Positions 62,535 through 64,000 of a DNA stretch of 64,000 nt are shown piece by piece. Where the stretch lies: positions 1,705,486 through 1,769,485 of the forward strand of contig NC_017094.1 in assembly GCF_000284315.1 (NCBI RefSeq), given 5' to 3'. A program made the position numbers and the translations under genes. The notes beneath the pieces are model-generated. The model saw only the letters and a program-made list of their open reading frames with translations. It searched no databases and was not told the DNA's origin. The stretch's first letter is position 1, and every line of letters starts with the position of its first letter. The stretch is from Leptospirillum ferrooxidans C2-3 (GTDB lineage: Bacteria; Nitrospirota; Leptospirillia; Leptospirillales; Leptospirillaceae).

Positions 62535-63812
62535 CTAGGATTTCGGGTTGACGATCTGTCTAAAGGAAGACAGGTTGGGGTCGATACTGACCGGCTGGGA
62601 CAAAGAACCTGCAAGAGCTTCCATGGTTTTAAGTCCATTTCCGGTTATATAAGCAACGGTTAGCTCATCCGGTCGTATGGCTCCCTTTTCTGCCAGCTTT
62701 TTCAGGCAGGCCACAGTCACCCCTCCTGCAGTCTCGGCAAAGATACCTTCTGTTTCAGCAAGAAGTTTCATTCCGTCGATGATTTCCGAATCCGTGGCCT
62801 GTTCAACCTGCCCACCTGACTTTCCAACAACATCAAGAGCATAAAATCCGTCGGCAGGATTTCCGATCGCCAAAGATTTGGCAATGGTATTTGGACGAAC
62901 AGGAACAATGTGATTTTTTCCGGAAACATATGCCTGGTAAACAGGCGAACATCCCGATGCCTGGGCTCCATTGACCTTCAAAAGCGGATTTTCATCCACA
63001 AGGCCGAGGCGGGTAAACTCGTGAAAACCTTTCCAGATTTTTGTCAAAAGGGATCCCGACGCAATCGGAACAACAACTTGGTCCGGAACCCGCCACCCCA
63101 GCTGTTCAGCCGTTTCAAAAGCCAACGACTTGGAGCCTTCAGCATAATATGGGCGTATGTTGATATTGACAAAAGCCCATGGATATTCTGCGCCAATCTC
63201 GCTGCACAACCGGTTCACATCGTCATAGGTTCCCTTGACTGAAACGACCGTTGGCTTGTAAATCAGGTTACCTAAAACCTTTCCTGCTTCCAGATCATGT
63301 GGAATAAAAACAAAGCATTCCATACCGCAACTGGCAGCATGAGCTGAAACCGAATTGGCAAGATTGCCGGTCGAAGCACAGGCAATTGTTGTAAAACCTA
63401 ATTCCCTGGCTCTTGTAGTCGCCACCGCCACAACCCGATCCTTGAAAGACAAGGTCGGATGATTCACTGTGTCATTTTTAACGTATAGGTTTTTCAGGCC
63501 AAGAGCCCGACCAAGGCGATCTGCACGTACCAGTGGCGTCATACCGGCATGAAGTCCAGCCGTAGGCTCTCCAAGGACAGGCAACAGATCTTTGTATCTC
63601 CAGAGGGAAACTGGACCAGCCTCAATCGATTTTCGAGAGATCTTCCGTCCAATGACTTCATAATCATACTCAACTTCCAGGGGCCCAAAACAAAACTCAC
63701 AGACATGTATGGCTAAAAGCTCATATCTTCTGCCGCATTCACGGCATTTTAGCGCTTTCACGCCGGAATGGGCAGAAGGATCAGACTGGATTGGCACAGA
63801 CGGGTTGCTCAT
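62535..63812 (-). CDS. thrC: Threonine synthase (zinc-finger type)
   Basis: A protein of about 425 residues from the ATG at 63812 (GGAG ten bases upstream). A Cys4 zinc finger (CREC at 23-26, CEFC at 38-41) precedes a fold-type II PLP domain with the Schiff-base lysine in TLSFKDRVV (about 124), the ACASTGNLANSVSAHAA loop and IASGSLLTKI. The product forms threonine from O-phosphohomoserine. It starts inside the end of the upstream MoeB-like gene, and its stop overlaps the ribosome site of the sulfur carrier, so the three are co-translated. A role in sulfur incorporation beyond threonine synthesis is conceivable but unproven. Confidence 0.9.
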   Translation of the reverse strand: MSNPSVPIQSDPSAHSGVKALKCRECGRRYELLAIHVCEFCFGPLEVEYDYEVIGRKISRKSIEAGPVSLWRYKDLLPVLGEPTAGLHAGMTPLVRADRLGRALGLKNLYVKNDTVNHPTLSFKDRVVAVATTRARELGFTTIACASTGNLANSVSAHAASCGMECFVFIPHDLEAGKVLGNLIYKPTVVSVKGTYDDVNRLCSEIGAEYPWAFVNINIRPYYAEGSKSLAFETAEQLGWRVPDQVVVPIASGSLLTKIWKGFHEFTRLGLVDENPLLKVNGAQASGCSPVYQAYVSGKNHIVPVRPNTIAKSLAIGNPADGFYALDVVGKSGGQVEQATDSEIIDGMKLLAETEGIFAETAGGVTVACLKKLAEKGAIRPDELTVAYITGNGLKTMEALAGSLSQPVSIDPNLSSFRQIVNPKS

Positions 63813-64000
63813 AATCGTGAAGCTCCGTAATGGTTGGATTGTCACCGCAAACGGGACAACGGGGGTTTTTCCGGACACCCACTTTTCGAATAAGAACAGT
63901 CAAGGCATCGTAAGTTAAAAGATGGTTCGTCAGAAGGTCGCCTTTTCCCAAAAGGAACTTCAAAACTTCTGTGGCCTGAATTGAACCAATCACTCCGGCA
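63781..64000 (-). CDS. MoeB-like E1 enzyme, C-terminal end (cut by window edge)
   Basis: Only the last 72 residues are in the window; the gene continues past 64000. The sequence begins AGVIGSIQATEVLKFLLG, the end of the adenylation domain, and ends with the zinc-binding CPVCGDNPTITELHDYE typical of MoeB. It may activate MoaD for molybdenum cofactor synthesis or the nearby GGA-tailed carrier. Its stop overlaps the thrC start by 32 bases. Confidence 0.85.
   Translation of the reverse strand, partial: AGVIGSIQATEVLKFLLGKGDLLTNHLLTYDALTVLIRKVGVRKNPRCPVCGDNPTITELHDYEQPVCANPV

Noticed and set aside
1-64000. CRISPR arrays, insertion sequences, prophage genes, tRNAs and rRNAs
   Set aside because: No regularly spaced repeats, transposase motifs, integrase motifs, cloverleaf folds or rRNA-like stretches were found on either strand.

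Overview
The window reads as a chromosome segment of a diderm (LPS-type) bacterium outside the Proteobacteria, most likely a member of the Nitrospirota and possibly a Leptospirillum-like autotroph. This is inferred from several things seen together: LolA, Mla, TonB and outer-membrane barrel genes; both RNase Y and RNase J; a complete 14-subunit complex I whose NuoF has extra ferredoxin domains; and moderate GC with frequent TTG and GTG starts. No rRNA, tRNA, CRISPR array, insertion sequence or prophage was recognised, so this is core chromosome rather than an island.

Bases 1-20684 (minus strand) hold nuoABCDEFGHIJKLMN, starting from a good sigma-70-like promoter at about 20655-20684 whose spacer is a dyad. 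Nine bases after nuoN comes lexA, followed by a small membrane protein, a SWIM/SNF2 helicase and the start of proline dehydrogenase (cut off by the window edge). Bases 20857-33642 (minus) form a tightly packed run: rny, ymdB-like phosphodiesterase, xseA, xseB, ispA, dxs, tlyA, an SDR epimerase, cutA, an M23 peptidase and secA. It covers RNA decay, isoprenoid supply, exonuclease VII and protein export. Bases 33871-39210 (minus) carry a TonB-like protein, a lytic transglycosylase, a coiled-coil protein, zapA, a 6S RNA gene (recognised from its conserved central hairpin region) and rarA.

Bases 39301-49673 (plus) carry rsmA, rnj, ftsK, lolA, uvrA, a CDF cation transporter and pdxA. These are followed by an outer-membrane barrel gene with a strong terminator, a DsbG-like oxidoreductase and a HI0933-family flavoprotein. 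Bases 52761-57461 (minus) carry nfo, mlaE, mlaF, mlaD and a membrane metallophosphoesterase, and 57608-58081 a Spy-like periplasmic protein. Between 58204 and 58612 (plus) two abutting reading frames suggest a frameshifted small gene.

Bases 58587-64000 (minus) hold the most unusual cluster: a MoeB-type E1 (partial), threonine synthase, a MoaD-like sulfur carrier ending Gly-Gly-Ala, a stand-alone NIL-domain protein, a second E1-like enzyme, a JAMM metalloprotease and then a PhoB/PhoR-type two-component system translationally coupled to it. The masked Gly-Gly-Ala tail plus JAMM protease plus E1 matches the logic of protein-thiocarboxylate sulfur transfer known for homocysteine (HcyS/HcyF/HcyD) and cysteine (CysO/Mec/CysM) synthesis. 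Here it sits with threonine synthase, which suggests a homocysteine/methionine branch tied to phosphohomoserine metabolism.
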